This document shows positions 43,180-52,085 of a stretch of 64,000 nucleotides of DNA, in pieces. How positions within the stretch are numbered: position 1 is the stretch's first letter; the number at the start of each line of letters is the position of its first letter. Under the pieces are notes generated by a model. The model saw nothing but the letters and a program-made list of their open reading frames with translations. It did not search any database and had not been told where the DNA came from. Origin of the DNA: Aurantimonas sp965217685. Its GTDB lineage: Bacteria > Pseudomonadota > Alphaproteobacteria > Rhizobiales > Rhizobiaceae. Both the position numbers and the translations under genes were made by a program. Location: assembly GCA_965217685.1 (NCBI GenBank), contig CBDCIZ010000003.1, positions 310,001-374,000 of the forward strand, in the 5' to 3' direction.

Positions 43180-44643
43180 TCACAGGGCCAGAGGCGGCGT
43201 GCGCCCGCTGTCCTCGAGTTCCCATTCGGCTGTCCATGCCGTGCCCTTGCGCTCGACGACCAGATAATTGCGCTCGCCGACGTAAGTGCCGGTGCGCCCA
43301 GGTAGCGCGCGCAGCCGCGATTTGCGTTTCGGCAACGGGCTCTCGCCGACCCGCGCCAGAAGCCCGAGCATCTTCGGATAGGTACCGTGCGGCGCCGGAT
43401 GGGAGATCCCCGATGCGACAAGCTGATGCAGGATGGTTCCGTCCATCAGCTTCATCTCGCCGCGCGTCGCCAGATGGATTTCGCCCGACACGACCGTGAC
43501 CATTCCAGGATTTTTTTCCTGATGCTCGGCGAGCATGGTCAGAAATCGTTTCCACTCCTCACGATGGGTGCGGCTTTGCCACTGGTCACGCAGATCGTCT
43601 TCAAGCTCGGCCGTGCCGGGGGTCCAGTCGGCGACGGCTTCGACCCAGCTGAGACGCGGCCCGAGCGCGGGAATGCTGGACATCAGGATCAGCCGGTCCT
43701 CGCCGGGTGTTGCCCGCATCGCGCTTGTAAACCCGTCCCAACCGGCTCGAGCCATTATCCGGTCGAGCCGGCGTTCGCTGCGCAGATCGGGCGCAATGAT
43801 CGACAGCCCTGGATAGCGCACGGCGATGCCGAGGGTGGTGCCGGTGCGATCGAAGGCGATATCCGGCATGTTGCCTTCGGCGGCGGCGAGCTGGAAGATC
43901 AGGAACATCTCGCGGGCGGCCTCGAACATGCCACGACCGATCGGCCCGTCGAGCATGGCCGCCGGATGGCTGCCCCAGCCATCGACGATGTCGTGGTCGT
44001 CCCACATCATCACCGAGGGAACGCGGGCCGCCATCGCCTTCATTGCCGGCCGCACGAAGGTGCCGCAATAGCGGTCGAAATAAAAGCGCCGCATCGCCTC
44101 GCGGCCATCCTGCGACAACGGCTGGTCGCCGCGCTCGTCAGACGAGAGTGCCCACCACGCCTCGATCTCGGCGTGGCATTTCGTGACGTCGTCGGCGTAA
44201 AGCTGGTCACCCCCCTGCAGCATCAGGGCGAAGGGCTTCGCCGCGTTTTCGCGGACAAGGCGGGTCCACATGATGTCACGCTCGTCGATATCGCGGGTCC
44301 AGTCGCCCTCCTCCTGGCCGTTGCACGAGACATAGGCGATTCGTGTCGCTGGCGCGCAGACGGGCTCGACCTCGAAGCGCTCGTCGCCGAGGCGATAGGC
44401 GGCCCGCTCGGTCGCCGGCAGGGCGAAATCGTAGAGCCAGACCGTGCGGTCGAACATCGTGGCGAGCGCGCGCGGCGCGATCTCCCGGCCTGCCGCTTTG
44501 CCGGCCTCGGGAACAAGCTTCGGCGCCGGTTCGTCCTGCGGCAACACGACGAGGGCCCCGAGACGGCTCGATCGTTCGTCGCCGCCTCTGGCGAACAGCA
44601 CGGGCCCGACGCGGTCGAGGTTCAAATCTTCAGTGGTCTGCAT
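43180..44643 (-). CDS. PhoD-like metallophosphatase family protein
   Basis: A 487-residue protein of the PhoD/alkaline-phosphatase D superfamily. Metal-site motifs are AYVSCNG, MLQGGDQLYADD, MMWDDHDIVDGWG and VVSGEIHLA; the last has Glu where most relatives have Asp (SGDxH). No signal peptide or Tat motif is seen at the chosen start, so it is probably cytoplasmic, unlike classic PhoD. ATG 44643 (MQTTEDLNLD) is taken because the frame upstream is not coding-like. The substrate is unknown. Confidence 0.78.
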   Translation of the reverse strand: MQTTEDLNLDRVGPVLFARGGDERSSRLGALVVLPQDEPAPKLVPEAGKAAGREIAPRALATMFDRTVWLYDFALPATERAAYRLGDERFEVEPVCAPATRIAYVSCNGQEEGDWTRDIDERDIMWTRLVRENAAKPFALMLQGGDQLYADDVTKCHAEIEAWWALSSDERGDQPLSQDGREAMRRFYFDRYCGTFVRPAMKAMAARVPSVMMWDDHDIVDGWGSHPAAMLDGPIGRGMFEAAREMFLIFQLAAAEGNMPDIAFDRTGTTLGIAVRYPGLSIIAPDLRSERRLDRIMARAGWDGFTSAMRATPGEDRLILMSSIPALGPRLSWVEAVADWTPGTAELEDDLRDQWQSRTHREEWKRFLTMLAEHQEKNPGMVTVVSGEIHLATRGEMKLMDGTILHQLVASGISHPAPHGTYPKMLGLLARVGESPLPKRKSRLRALPGRTGTYVGERNYLVVERKGTAWTAEWELEDSGRTPPLAL

Positions 44644-44885
44644 GGTGGCACTCGGTCCCGGCGGCTGTCGCGGATCCCGATCGTGGACGGCCCGGCTGCC
44701 CGTGGAACCCCCATTGCGACCGGACCGCACGATCGGTTCGCGTCGGCATATAGGCCACGATCAAGATTTTGACGCCCCGTCCTGCGACGCGATGCGGCGA
44801 AATGCGCACTGCAAATCGGCCGAGCTATGACTGCAAACCGGCCGAGCCATGGCGGCTCGTCCGTCGGATGCCTAACGTGCTGAGA

Positions 44886-45881
44886 TCAGTTGCCGCCAGC
44901 GAAGGCGTTCTCGACGCCGCCGGCCGAAGCACCGCTCGAGCCGCGGTTTGCCGACACCACCGAGCCGAGATCGCTCGCAACACCCGGCAGGCCGTCCATG
45001 CGGTCTTCAAGGGCGGCCGCGTCGACCGCGACGGGCTCGGTCGTCGCCTTCGGCTCGTCGGTGCGAACCGGACGCGCGCCCTTCGAGGCGATTCGGGTGC
45101 CTGGGGCCTCTGTCGCTGCCGGCTGCGCGACAGGCGCCGGAGCGGTCGAGGCGACCTCGGTTTCGCCGCGCTCGTCCTTCGGCGAGGTCAGGCCCTTCCA
45201 GATCGCCTGGAAGGGGCTGGCGACCTGACGCTCGTTCTCCTTCGGCATCATCGCAGAGGCAGTGGTGACGAAGGATTCGCCGCGCGATGCGGAATTTCGC
45301 TGGGCCAGCAGAACATCCTTCTGGGTGGCCATGCGCAGTTCGCGGTAGCCACGTCGGATCTTCTGGTAGAATGCGTTGCCGCCGGCGACGGCGACGTAGT
45401 TCATGTTGCCGTAGCCGAAGCGCATGCCGGCGGTGTGGAAGTACATCGCCGTCTTCACGTCCTTGTGGCGCTTGCCGGCGAGAACGTCGTGGGCGACGTT
45501 CATCGCAAGGTCCTTGCCCGTAGTCATCGTCCGGCTCATCACACCCGGCGCGAACTGGTTCCGCTGACCGACGACACCGCATACGGAACCGGGATAACGA
45601 CCGCTCGCCACCCGGTTCATCACCACCGTGCCGACCGCCAGCATGCCGGCTTCGCTCGACCGGTTGGACTCGAAATACATCGCCCGGGCGAGACACTTTT
45701 GGTCCTTGCTGCTCACTTCGACAGCGGCGGGCTGAACCGCCTCGGACGCCGTCATCGTGTCGATGGCGTTGACGCAGCCCGCGGTGCCGACCGCGCCGAA
45801 AAGCGCAAGGGCACCGAGAAGGCGGCGGATCACCCGATAGCGATCGGTCGGGCGGCGAAGGGAGGAGCGGATCGTCGTCAT
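44886..45881 (-). CDS. SleB-type cell wall hydrolase lipoprotein
   Basis: A 331-residue exported protein. After a basic N-terminus, the hydrophobic segment LLGALALFGAVGTAGC ends in a lipobox Cys. The hydrolase_2 (SleB/CwlJ) domain spans about 65-190 with AMYFESNRSSEAGMLAVG, VVGQRNQFAPG and AMYFHTAGMRFGY; the first Glu is the presumed catalytic residue. The last 120 residues are low-complexity, Ala/Pro/Glu-rich, and probably extend through the periplasm. It would remodel peptidoglycan. ATG 45881 is chosen; its ribosome binding site is weak. Confidence 0.85.
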   Translation of the reverse strand: MTTIRSSLRRPTDRYRVIRRLLGALALFGAVGTAGCVNAIDTMTASEAVQPAAVEVSSKDQKCLARAMYFESNRSSEAGMLAVGTVVMNRVASGRYPGSVCGVVGQRNQFAPGVMSRTMTTGKDLAMNVAHDVLAGKRHKDVKTAMYFHTAGMRFGYGNMNYVAVAGGNAFYQKIRRGYRELRMATQKDVLLAQRNSASRGESFVTTASAMMPKENERQVASPFQAIWKGLTSPKDERGETEVASTAPAPVAQPAATEAPGTRIASKGARPVRTDEPKATTEPVAVDAAALEDRMDGLPGVASDLGSVVSANRGSSGASAGGVENAFAGGN

Positions 45882-46075
45882 GACCGTATCCGTGGCCGCC
45901 AAAATTGGCCGCAAAACGGTCGGGTTCCGCTTCTCTTCACGCAAATGAGAGTTTGCCCGCCTCTGTTGCCGACCGGCATCAGGGGTGGATCGGGAACGAA
46001 ACGTCGAACGGTCTGTTCGTTCAATCATTTAGCAAATTGCGGCGCATGCAGGCGCGGGAATCACCCCCGGCGGCG

Positions 46076-46106
46076 AAAAGGGCGCGGATGCGAAGACCGC
46101 GCGCCC
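46076..46106 (-). terminator. Terminator of sdhB
   Basis: GGGCGCG at 46080-46086 pairs with CGCGCCC at 46100-46106. On the minus strand it is followed by TTTTC. It lies about 70 bp after the sdhB stop. Confidence 0.65.
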
Positions 46107-46176
46107 TGTGTGCTCTCGAACCGGAGGATCGGACCGCTGGCCGCCACGATCACGGCGGCAGCGTCGGCTCTCGTGC

Positions 46177-46956
46177 TCAGACCCGGCGCTCGACCATCAT
46201 CTTCTTGATCTCGGCGATCGCCTTGGCCGGATTCAGGCCCTTCGGACAGGACTGGGTGCAGTTCATGATCGTGTGGCAGCGATAGAGCTTGAACGGGTCT
46301 TCGAGATTGTCGAGCCGCTCGCCGGTCGCCTCGTCGCGGGAATCGATCAGCCAGCGATAGGCCTGCAGCAGCACGGCCGGACCGAGATAGCGCTCGCCAT
46401 TCCACCAGTAGGACGGGCAGGATGTCTGGCAGCAGAAGCACAGGATGCACTCGTAGAGGCCGTCGAGCTTCTCGCGATCGTCATGGCTCTGCTTCCACTC
46501 GTGCTCGGGCTCGGGAGTCTCGGTTTTTAGCCAGGGCTCGATGGAGCGCAACTGGGCATAGGGCACGGTGAGATCGGGGATCAGATCCTTGATCACCGGC
46601 ATGTGCGGCAGCGGGTAGATGGCGACGGGACCGGAAATCTCGTCCATGCCCTTGGTGCAGGCCAGCGTGTTGGAACCGTCGATGTTCATGGCGCAGGAGC
46701 CGCAGATGCCTTCGCGGCAGGAGCGGCGCAGCGACAGCGTCGAATCGACCTTGTTCTTGATCCACAACAGCGCGTCGAGGACCATCGGGCCGCAATCGTC
46801 GGTGTCGACGTAGAAGGTGTCCGTTCGCGGGTTCCTGCCGTCGTCAGGCGACCAGCGATAGATCTTGAATTCGCGGACGTTGTCGGCGTTCGCGGGCTTC
46901 TCCCAGACCTTGCCTTCGGTGATCGTGGAATTCTTCGGGAGGGCCAATTCGACCAT
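46177..46956 (-). CDS. sdhB: Succinate dehydrogenase iron-sulfur subunit
   Basis: Electron-transfer subunit of complex II, 259 residues, peripheral on the inner membrane. The [2Fe-2S] ligands are in SCREGICGSCAMN and a later Cys (LACTKG). The [4Fe-4S] and [3Fe-4S] ligands are in ECILCFCCQTSCPSYWW and CHTIMNCTQSCPKGLNP. ATG 46956 (MVELALPKNS) matches the usual rhizobial start; ATG 47013 would add 19 residues. sdhC, sdhD and sdhA, normally directly upstream, are not next to it; a metal-exporter gene is there instead. Confidence 0.95.
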   Translation of the reverse strand: MVELALPKNSTITEGKVWEKPANADNVREFKIYRWSPDDGRNPRTDTFYVDTDDCGPMVLDALLWIKNKVDSTLSLRRSCREGICGSCAMNIDGSNTLACTKGMDEISGPVAIYPLPHMPVIKDLIPDLTVPYAQLRSIEPWLKTETPEPEHEWKQSHDDREKLDGLYECILCFCCQTSCPSYWWNGERYLGPAVLLQAYRWLIDSRDEATGERLDNLEDPFKLYRCHTIMNCTQSCPKGLNPAKAIAEIKKMMVERRV

Positions 46957-47076
46957 GGTGAATCCGTCCGGTGCCTGATTGGAATCGTTCGCAACATAAA
47001 GCGTGCGCTGCAAAACGAAAGGGACGAATCATCGCGGCGCGGTTGCGAATCGTTTGAAATGTCCAGGCGATCGACT

Positions 47077-48261
47077 TCAGAGCGCCTGCAGCGCTCCGCC
47101 GAGAAGGCCGATGCCGACCAGGAGCATCACCAGCGCGCCGGCGATTTCCAAAGCCGAGATCAGCGCAAAGCCTGTCCGGCCGCGGCCGTCGCCGCCGAGA
47201 CGCAGTGCGAACCCCTTGGCGAAGACAGCGATGGCCGCGATGGCCGAAACGGTGATCGCGGTGCCGAGCGCCATGGCGAAAACCGAGAACAGGCCGCCGA
47301 GATAGAGCCCGTTCACCAAGGCAAAGGTCAGGACGACGATTGCGCCGGAGCAGGGCCTGAGGCCGATGGCGAGGACCGCCGCGGCGGCTGTGCCGAGGGT
47401 CATCCTGCCGCCGAGCGTCTTCGGGTCCGGCATGTGCTGCCGTCCGCAACCGCAATCCTCCGTTTCATCGGTGCAGATGCCGGCGGCCATTCCGCCGGAG
47501 GCCGGGCGCATCATGCGGCCATCCTGAGGCAGACCGGGCGCGGCGAAGGCCAGCGCACTTATGCCGCCGCTGCTGTTGCCAGTGCCATGCGTGCCAACGA
47601 CGCTGCCGGCGGGCCCGAAGGCAAGCCCCATGCCGTCACCGAAAGGACCGGCGCGCCGGCGCAAGGGATTGCCGAACCGGAAGCCGCCGGCGGCGCGGGC
47701 AAGTTTTGCCAACCGGACCAGCTTGCGGATGAGCAGCCATGCGCCGAACCCCGCAACGAGGGCGAAGGAGGCGATCTCCAGCGCATCGGACGCATCTGTC
47801 ATCGAGACGGACGTGCCGCGCAGCAGGAACCAGCCGGCCCCGACGACACCGATCGCCGTCAGCGCCTGGACCAGGGACGAGGCAAAGGAGAGCGCGATGC
47901 CGCGCTTCAGCTGCACCTTGTTGGCGACGATGTAGGAGGAGATCACCGCCTTGCCGTGGCCGGGCCCGGCGGCGTGGAAGATGCCGTAGACGAAGGAGAG
48001 GCCGACGAGAAAGGGCAGCGCGTTGCGGTCGGTGCGCAAGGCGATCAGCGCATGGCGCAGCGATGTAAAGAATTCGCGCTGATAGGCGGTGATCCAGGCG
48101 AAGAACACGCCCAACATCCCGCTCGTCGGCTGCGGCGTCACCTCGCCGCTGCCGATGCCGATCGAGGATTTCGCCAGCGCCGGCTCCAGCGCGAGAAGCT
48201 GGGAAAGAACGAGCATCGCGGCGACGGTCGTCAGGGCAAGTCTCAGCCGGTAGGTGCGCAT
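47077..48261 (-). CDS. Nickel/cobalt exporter (NicO/RcnA family)
   Basis: A 394-residue membrane protein with a signal-like first segment and about six further segments. Family motifs are GIFHAAGPGHGKAVISSY in an early helix and IGLRPCSGAIVVLTFAL in a later one. The middle loop has Cys/His residues (CTDETEDCGCGRQHMP) that could bind metal. GGAGG four bases before ATG 48261 sets the start, which overlaps the DUF1007 gene by 19 bp. Paired DUF1007-NicO genes are common in Rhizobiales and imply a shared metal role; which metal is not shown. Confidence 0.85.
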   Translation of the reverse strand: MRTYRLRLALTTVAAMLVLSQLLALEPALAKSSIGIGSGEVTPQPTSGMLGVFFAWITAYQREFFTSLRHALIALRTDRNALPFLVGLSFVYGIFHAAGPGHGKAVISSYIVANKVQLKRGIALSFASSLVQALTAIGVVGAGWFLLRGTSVSMTDASDALEIASFALVAGFGAWLLIRKLVRLAKLARAAGGFRFGNPLRRRAGPFGDGMGLAFGPAGSVVGTHGTGNSSGGISALAFAAPGLPQDGRMMRPASGGMAAGICTDETEDCGCGRQHMPDPKTLGGRMTLGTAAAAVLAIGLRPCSGAIVVLTFALVNGLYLGGLFSVFAMALGTAITVSAIAAIAVFAKGFALRLGGDGRGRTGFALISALEIAGALVMLLVGIGLLGGALQAL

Positions 48262-48920
48262 GCGACCTCCAGACGCGAGGCGAGGACCTGCGAATAGTTG
48301 ACGCCGTCGTCGGGGATGTCCTCGTCGGGGCCCAGGCCCGCCATCTTGTCCATCCATTGCTTCGCCGCCGCGTCCTCGTCGGGCACGATGAAGGTTTTGA
48401 CGCAGCTCTTCGGCATGCCGATCAGCTGGAAATCCTCGGCGTCCTTGAAGTCGAAGGCGGTGTAGAAGCTCTCGTCGAAATTGGCGACGGTCAGCTTGTC
48501 CTTCGAAAGATCGACCGGCTCGGCCGGGGTCATCTCGAAGAACAGGAGCAGTTGATTGTCGTCCCACAGCGCGCGGATTTCATCCGGCGGGCTCATCTTC
48601 ACATGACGGGCGCCGGATTCGACGTAGGTGTAGAAATCCCATTCGGCGATCGAATCCTTGACCGTGTGGCCGACCCCCTGAAGTTCGTCGTCCTCCAGCG
48701 TTCCGCTGGCGTTCTTGTCGAATTCGACGAGCACGGTGGAGGAAAACAGCTCGTCCATGCGCCAGACATTGCGCACCGAGGCGAGTTTGTCGTCGGGCGT
48801 GCCGACGATCTCGACGCGCCCCTCGGCGAAGACATGGGGGTGGGCGAGCGCCACATCCGTCAGGATGGACGAGGCGGCGAAGGTCGCAAGACCCGCTAAA
48901 GCGCGTTGCAGCACGGCCAT
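48243..48920 (-). CDS. DUF1007 periplasmic protein, partner of NicO exporter
   Basis: A 225-residue exported protein. The signal peptide ends near TDVALA, and the mature part begins HPHVFAEGRVEIVG, the His-rich N-terminus by which DUF1007 is recognised and a likely metal-binding site. The rest is a beta-rich domain with FYTYVESGARHVKMS. The start is debatable: ATG 48920 has GGAGGGG only two bases away, while GTG 48914 has it at ideal spacing. It overlaps the exporter gene, so the two are translated together. Confidence 0.83.
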   Translation of the reverse strand: MAVLQRALAGLATFAASSILTDVALAHPHVFAEGRVEIVGTPDDKLASVRNVWRMDELFSSTVLVEFDKNASGTLEDDELQGVGHTVKDSIAEWDFYTYVESGARHVKMSPPDEIRALWDDNQLLLFFEMTPAEPVDLSKDKLTVANFDESFYTAFDFKDAEDFQLIGMPKSCVKTFIVPDEDAAAKQWMDKMAGLGPDEDIPDDGVNYSQVLASRLEVACAPTG

Positions 48921-49302
48921 CCCCTCCGATATTCCCGAACACCCCTGTCGTCTCAAGACGCGATAAGAATGGCCGAAGTTTGAACGGAGCTGACCTGCGA
49001 GCGCCCTCGACGAGAAACGACGGCCGCTCTTCGGTCTTCCTTCGTTTCGGGAGACGTGGCCCGCAGGTCGACAAGGACGTTACGGGGTGCTCTCGTTTCG
49101 CATTGGGTCATTCAGGCCAAAGCGCGCTTTGGGCTCTTGCGACTGCGATGTTGCCAAATCTGCTATACTTGCGATGCTTCGGCAGGTGGAAGACCGACAG
49201 CCTTGCGTGACGGCAAGGTTACGTGGAATTCATCCATCTGCCCCGGACGAATGGTGCCGACGACACCGCTTCATCCAAACCCGACCACGTACGAATGGAC
49301 CC
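48921..49302. other. Divergent intergenic region
   Basis: No gene seen in 382 bp between DUF1007 and the MaoC-like gene. CCTTGC at 49201-49206 and GCAAGG at 49213-49218 form a short hairpin. I could not match a metal-responsive riboswitch or operator. Confidence 0.4.
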
Positions 49303-50190
49303 ATGCCCGCCATCGACATCGACCATCTCAAAACCTGGATCGGCCGTCGGGAAACTGCGACCGACGTTCTCGACATCCGCCTCGTTGTCTCTTTCCTCGC
49401 CCTGTTGGACCGCGATCCGTCGGGCGTGAAGGAAGGCGATGCTGCACCGCTGTGCATCCACTGGTGCCTTGCCCCGCCGATCGTGCCGAATTCCGCGACG
49501 GGACCGGACGGGCATCCGGCCCGCGGCGGCTTCCTGCCGCCGGTGCCGCTGCCGCGGCGCATGTGGGCCGGGGGCGAGCTGACGTTTCTTGCCCCCCTCA
49601 AGGTCGGAGATCGCACCACCCGCCGATCGACGATCGAGGCTGTGGAGCTGAAGCAAGGCCGCTCGGGCACGCTGTGCTTCGTCACCGTGCGCCACGCGAT
49701 CGAAACGGAAGCGGGTGTCGCGATCGAGGAGCGGCAGGACATCGTCTATCGGGAGGCCGAGGCCCCGAAGCGCGACGGTCGAGCGGTCAAGGGCCAGGCC
49801 GAACTGGCAACGACGCCTTCGAGCTCCGCGGCATCGAACCTCCCCGAACCGGACGCCTCCAGCAGCTTCGAGACGAGCACACTCGCGCTTTTTCGCTACT
49901 CGGCCCTGACCTATAACGGCCATCGCATCCATTACGACCGGCGCTATTGCATCGAGGAGGAAGGCTATCCGGGCCTCGTCGTCCACGGCCCGCTGCAGGC
50001 GACATTACTGTGCCAGCTCGCCGCCGAGACGCTGGGGCAGACGCCCGCGACCTTCGCCTATCGCGGGGTCAAGCCGCTCTTCGACGGGACGGGTCTGACG
50101 ATCGAGGCAAGGCGCACGGCCGGTGGACTGGACCTGCGGACGGTGGGCGACGACGGCATTTCGCGCATGAAAGCAACGGCGACGATTTAG
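49303..50190 (+). CDS. MaoC/HTD2-like acyl-CoA dehydratase
   Basis: A 295-residue double hot-dog protein. The N-terminal half resembles FAS1-like dehydratases (WCLAPPIVPNSATGPDGHPA). The C-terminal half has the hydratase-2 stretch NGHRIHYDRRYCIEEEGYPG with Asp and His at the catalytic positions, then LVVHGPLQATLL. Members hydrate or dehydrate beta-hydroxyacyl-thioesters; mesaconyl-C4-CoA hydratase is one related activity. ATG 49303 (MPAIDIDHLKTWIGR) is chosen; upstream codons are not coding-like. It stands alone, convergent with rirA, so the substrate cannot be inferred from context. Confidence 0.8.
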   Translation: MPAIDIDHLKTWIGRRETATDVLDIRLVVSFLALLDRDPSGVKEGDAAPLCIHWCLAPPIVPNSATGPDGHPARGGFLPPVPLPRRMWAGGELTFLAPLKVGDRTTRRSTIEAVELKQGRSGTLCFVTVRHAIETEAGVAIEERQDIVYREAEAPKRDGRAVKGQAELATTPSSSAASNLPEPDASSSFETSTLALFRYSALTYNGHRIHYDRRYCIEEEGYPGLVVHGPLQATLLCQLAAETLGQTPATFAYRGVKPLFDGTGLTIEARRTAGGLDLRTVGDDGISRMKATATI

Positions 50191-50205
50191 TCATCGGCCC
50201 GCACG

Positions 50206-50664
50206 TCAGACGGCGACGGCCATCGGCTCGTCGGCGAGGCCGAGACGCCGGCGCATGAAGCCCTTATCGACCACCAATTGCTCGATCGTGTATTCGCCAA
50301 GCACCGAAAGGAAGGCGTTCAGCGCCTTGCGGAGCGCTGCATTGAGCTTGCAGCTGTCGATCAGCGGGCAGTCGACGGCCCCGGTCTCGAAGCACTCGGC
50401 GAGCGAGAAGCTCTCTTCGGTGACCTCGACGACGTTGCGCAGATTGATTTTCGCGGCCGGCTGGGCCAGGCGAACGCCGCCATTGCGGCCGCGCACGGTC
50501 TCGACCATGCCGGCTTCCACCAGCGGCTGAAGGATCTTGAACATGAACAGTTCAGACGCCGCGTTGGCGGCCGCGATATCCTTGATCCGGCTGAGCTTTC
50601 CGCCATTGGAGGCGCAGTACATCAGGATCCGGATCGCATAATTGGTCTGGCGGGTCAGCCGCAT
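50206..50664 (-). CDS. rirA: Rrf2-family iron-responsive regulator RirA
   Basis: Iron-sulfur-sensing repressor that controls iron uptake in Rhizobiales. The 152-residue protein begins MRLTRQTNYAIRILMYCASN and has the winged-helix recognition region VETVRGRNGGVRL. Cysteines 91, 99 and 105 (AECFETGAVDCPLIDSC) match the cluster ligands known for RirA. GAGGACGACAG precedes ATG 50664. It lies downstream of the betaine-oxygenase reductase on the same strand with a 265-bp gap, so it probably has its own promoter. The group also includes NsrR-like proteins, but the cysteine spacing favours RirA. Confidence 0.88.
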   Translation of the reverse strand: MRLTRQTNYAIRILMYCASNGGKLSRIKDIAAANAASELFMFKILQPLVEAGMVETVRGRNGGVRLAQPAAKINLRNVVEVTEESFSLAECFETGAVDCPLIDSCKLNAALRKALNAFLSVLGEYTIEQLVVDKGFMRRRLGLADEPMAVAV

Positions 50665-50929
50665 CTGTCGTCCTCGGTCGTTTCGCCAGGAAGCTTGAAG
50701 ATGGACCTTATTTAGAAGAATTCCAAGACCTTTGAAGGGCATCGCGGCGGCGATCGCCGAACAGGCCGGCCCGCGCCGTATGCGATCACCCGCCACACCG
50801 GTTTCCGACAGCTTGCGATGAGCTTGCGCACTGTCACCGCCGCGATACGCCGTCGACGACGAACGCGCATGGTTGTCTCCCCCACAAAGCGGGGTCGGCA
50901 AGGTCGAAAGCGCGACGGATACAAGCTGA

Positions 50930-52036
50930 TCAGATTTCGACGACCAGCGGCCCCAACGGCTTGGAGCAGCAGGAGAGCACGAAGCCCTCCTCGATTTCCC
51001 AGTCGAGAATGCCGCCATTGTGGTTCATGTCGACAGGGCCTTGCGCCTTCACCTTGCAGGTGCCGCACAGGCCGAATTCGCAGGCCGCCGGAATGCGCAC
51101 GCCGGCGGCGCGGGCAGTCTGCAGGATGGTCTGGCCGGACACGCACTCCGCCTCGACCTCGGAGAGGCTGAAATGCACCGGCACGGTCTCGACCGGCGGC
51201 GTTTCTGCCGGAATTTCGGAGGCCGGCATGTCGGAAAACTCGGCCGGCACCACTTCGACGGACGAGGCCTGGAAGCTTTCCTGGTGGTAGTGCTCCATGT
51301 CGAAGCCGCCGGCTTCGAGCAGCGCCCGCACCGAGCGCATGAAGGGCTCCGGCCCGCAGCAGAACACCTCGCGTTCGTGATAGTCGGGCGCCAGCAGGGG
51401 GAGCCGCGCCGCGTCGATGCGGCCCATATGGCCGGTCCAGTTCTGCCGGCTGGAGCGCTGTTCGACGACGAAACCGAGCGACAGGCCCGGCATGTAGGCG
51501 CCGAGAAGGTCGAGTTCGTCGCGGAAGATGATCTCGTCCGGCCGCCGGGCGCAATTGATGAAGGCGACGTCGGTCTGCGGCGCGACGTCGTTCAGCCAGC
51601 GCAGCATCGACATCATCGGCGTGATGCCGGAGCCCGCCGAAACGAAGAGATATTTCGCCGCCGGCCAGGTGTGCAGCGAGAAATCGCCGGCCGGACCATA
51701 GGCCTTGACCATCACGCCGGGCGTCAGATTTTCGAACATCCAGCGCGTGCCGACGGAATCGGCCTGCATCTTGACCGTGACGGCGATCGAGAACGGCCGG
51801 GTCGGGCTGGAGGCCAGCGTGTACGTGCGCAGGAGCGGCCCGTCCTCGGCGGGCAGCTCCAGCGTGACGAACTGACCCGGCTGGTAGCGGAACCAGGTCT
51901 GCGCGTCGGAGCGGAACGAGAAGGTGCGCACGTTCGGCGCCTCGTCGGCGGTGCCGATACATTCGAGCACCTGCAGCCGATCGTTCCACGGCAGCATTTC
52001 GTCGAGATGTCTGTAGAGTCCGACGGTGCTGCTCAT
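50930..52036 (-). CDS. gbcB: Glycine betaine monooxygenase reductase subunit
   Basis: A 368-residue ferredoxin-NAD(P)H reductase. Order: FAD domain with RTYTLASSPT, NAD domain with FVSAGSGITPMMSMLRWL and EVFCCGPEPFM, then a plant-type [2Fe-2S] domain with CEFGLCGTCKVKAQG and a fourth Cys near the end (SCCSKP). It passes electrons to the Rieske oxygenase encoded just upstream. The start ATG 52036 lies 49 bp after the gbcA stop. A stachydrine-demethylase reductase is a possible alternative. Confidence 0.85.
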   Translation of the reverse strand: MSSTVGLYRHLDEMLPWNDRLQVLECIGTADEAPNVRTFSFRSDAQTWFRYQPGQFVTLELPAEDGPLLRTYTLASSPTRPFSIAVTVKMQADSVGTRWMFENLTPGVMVKAYGPAGDFSLHTWPAAKYLFVSAGSGITPMMSMLRWLNDVAPQTDVAFINCARRPDEIIFRDELDLLGAYMPGLSLGFVVEQRSSRQNWTGHMGRIDAARLPLLAPDYHEREVFCCGPEPFMRSVRALLEAGGFDMEHYHQESFQASSVEVVPAEFSDMPASEIPAETPPVETVPVHFSLSEVEAECVSGQTILQTARAAGVRIPAACEFGLCGTCKVKAQGPVDMNHNGGILDWEIEEGFVLSCCSKPLGPLVVEI

Positions 52037-52085
52037 GGCTCAATTCTACCGGCTGTCTGATGCATCGGATCGTCGTTTCGAACGA

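Noticed and set aside
50709..50727. Quasi-palindrome around GAATTC upstream of rirA, considered as an auto-operator
   Set aside because: Does not match the iron-responsive operator patterns I know and is imperfect.
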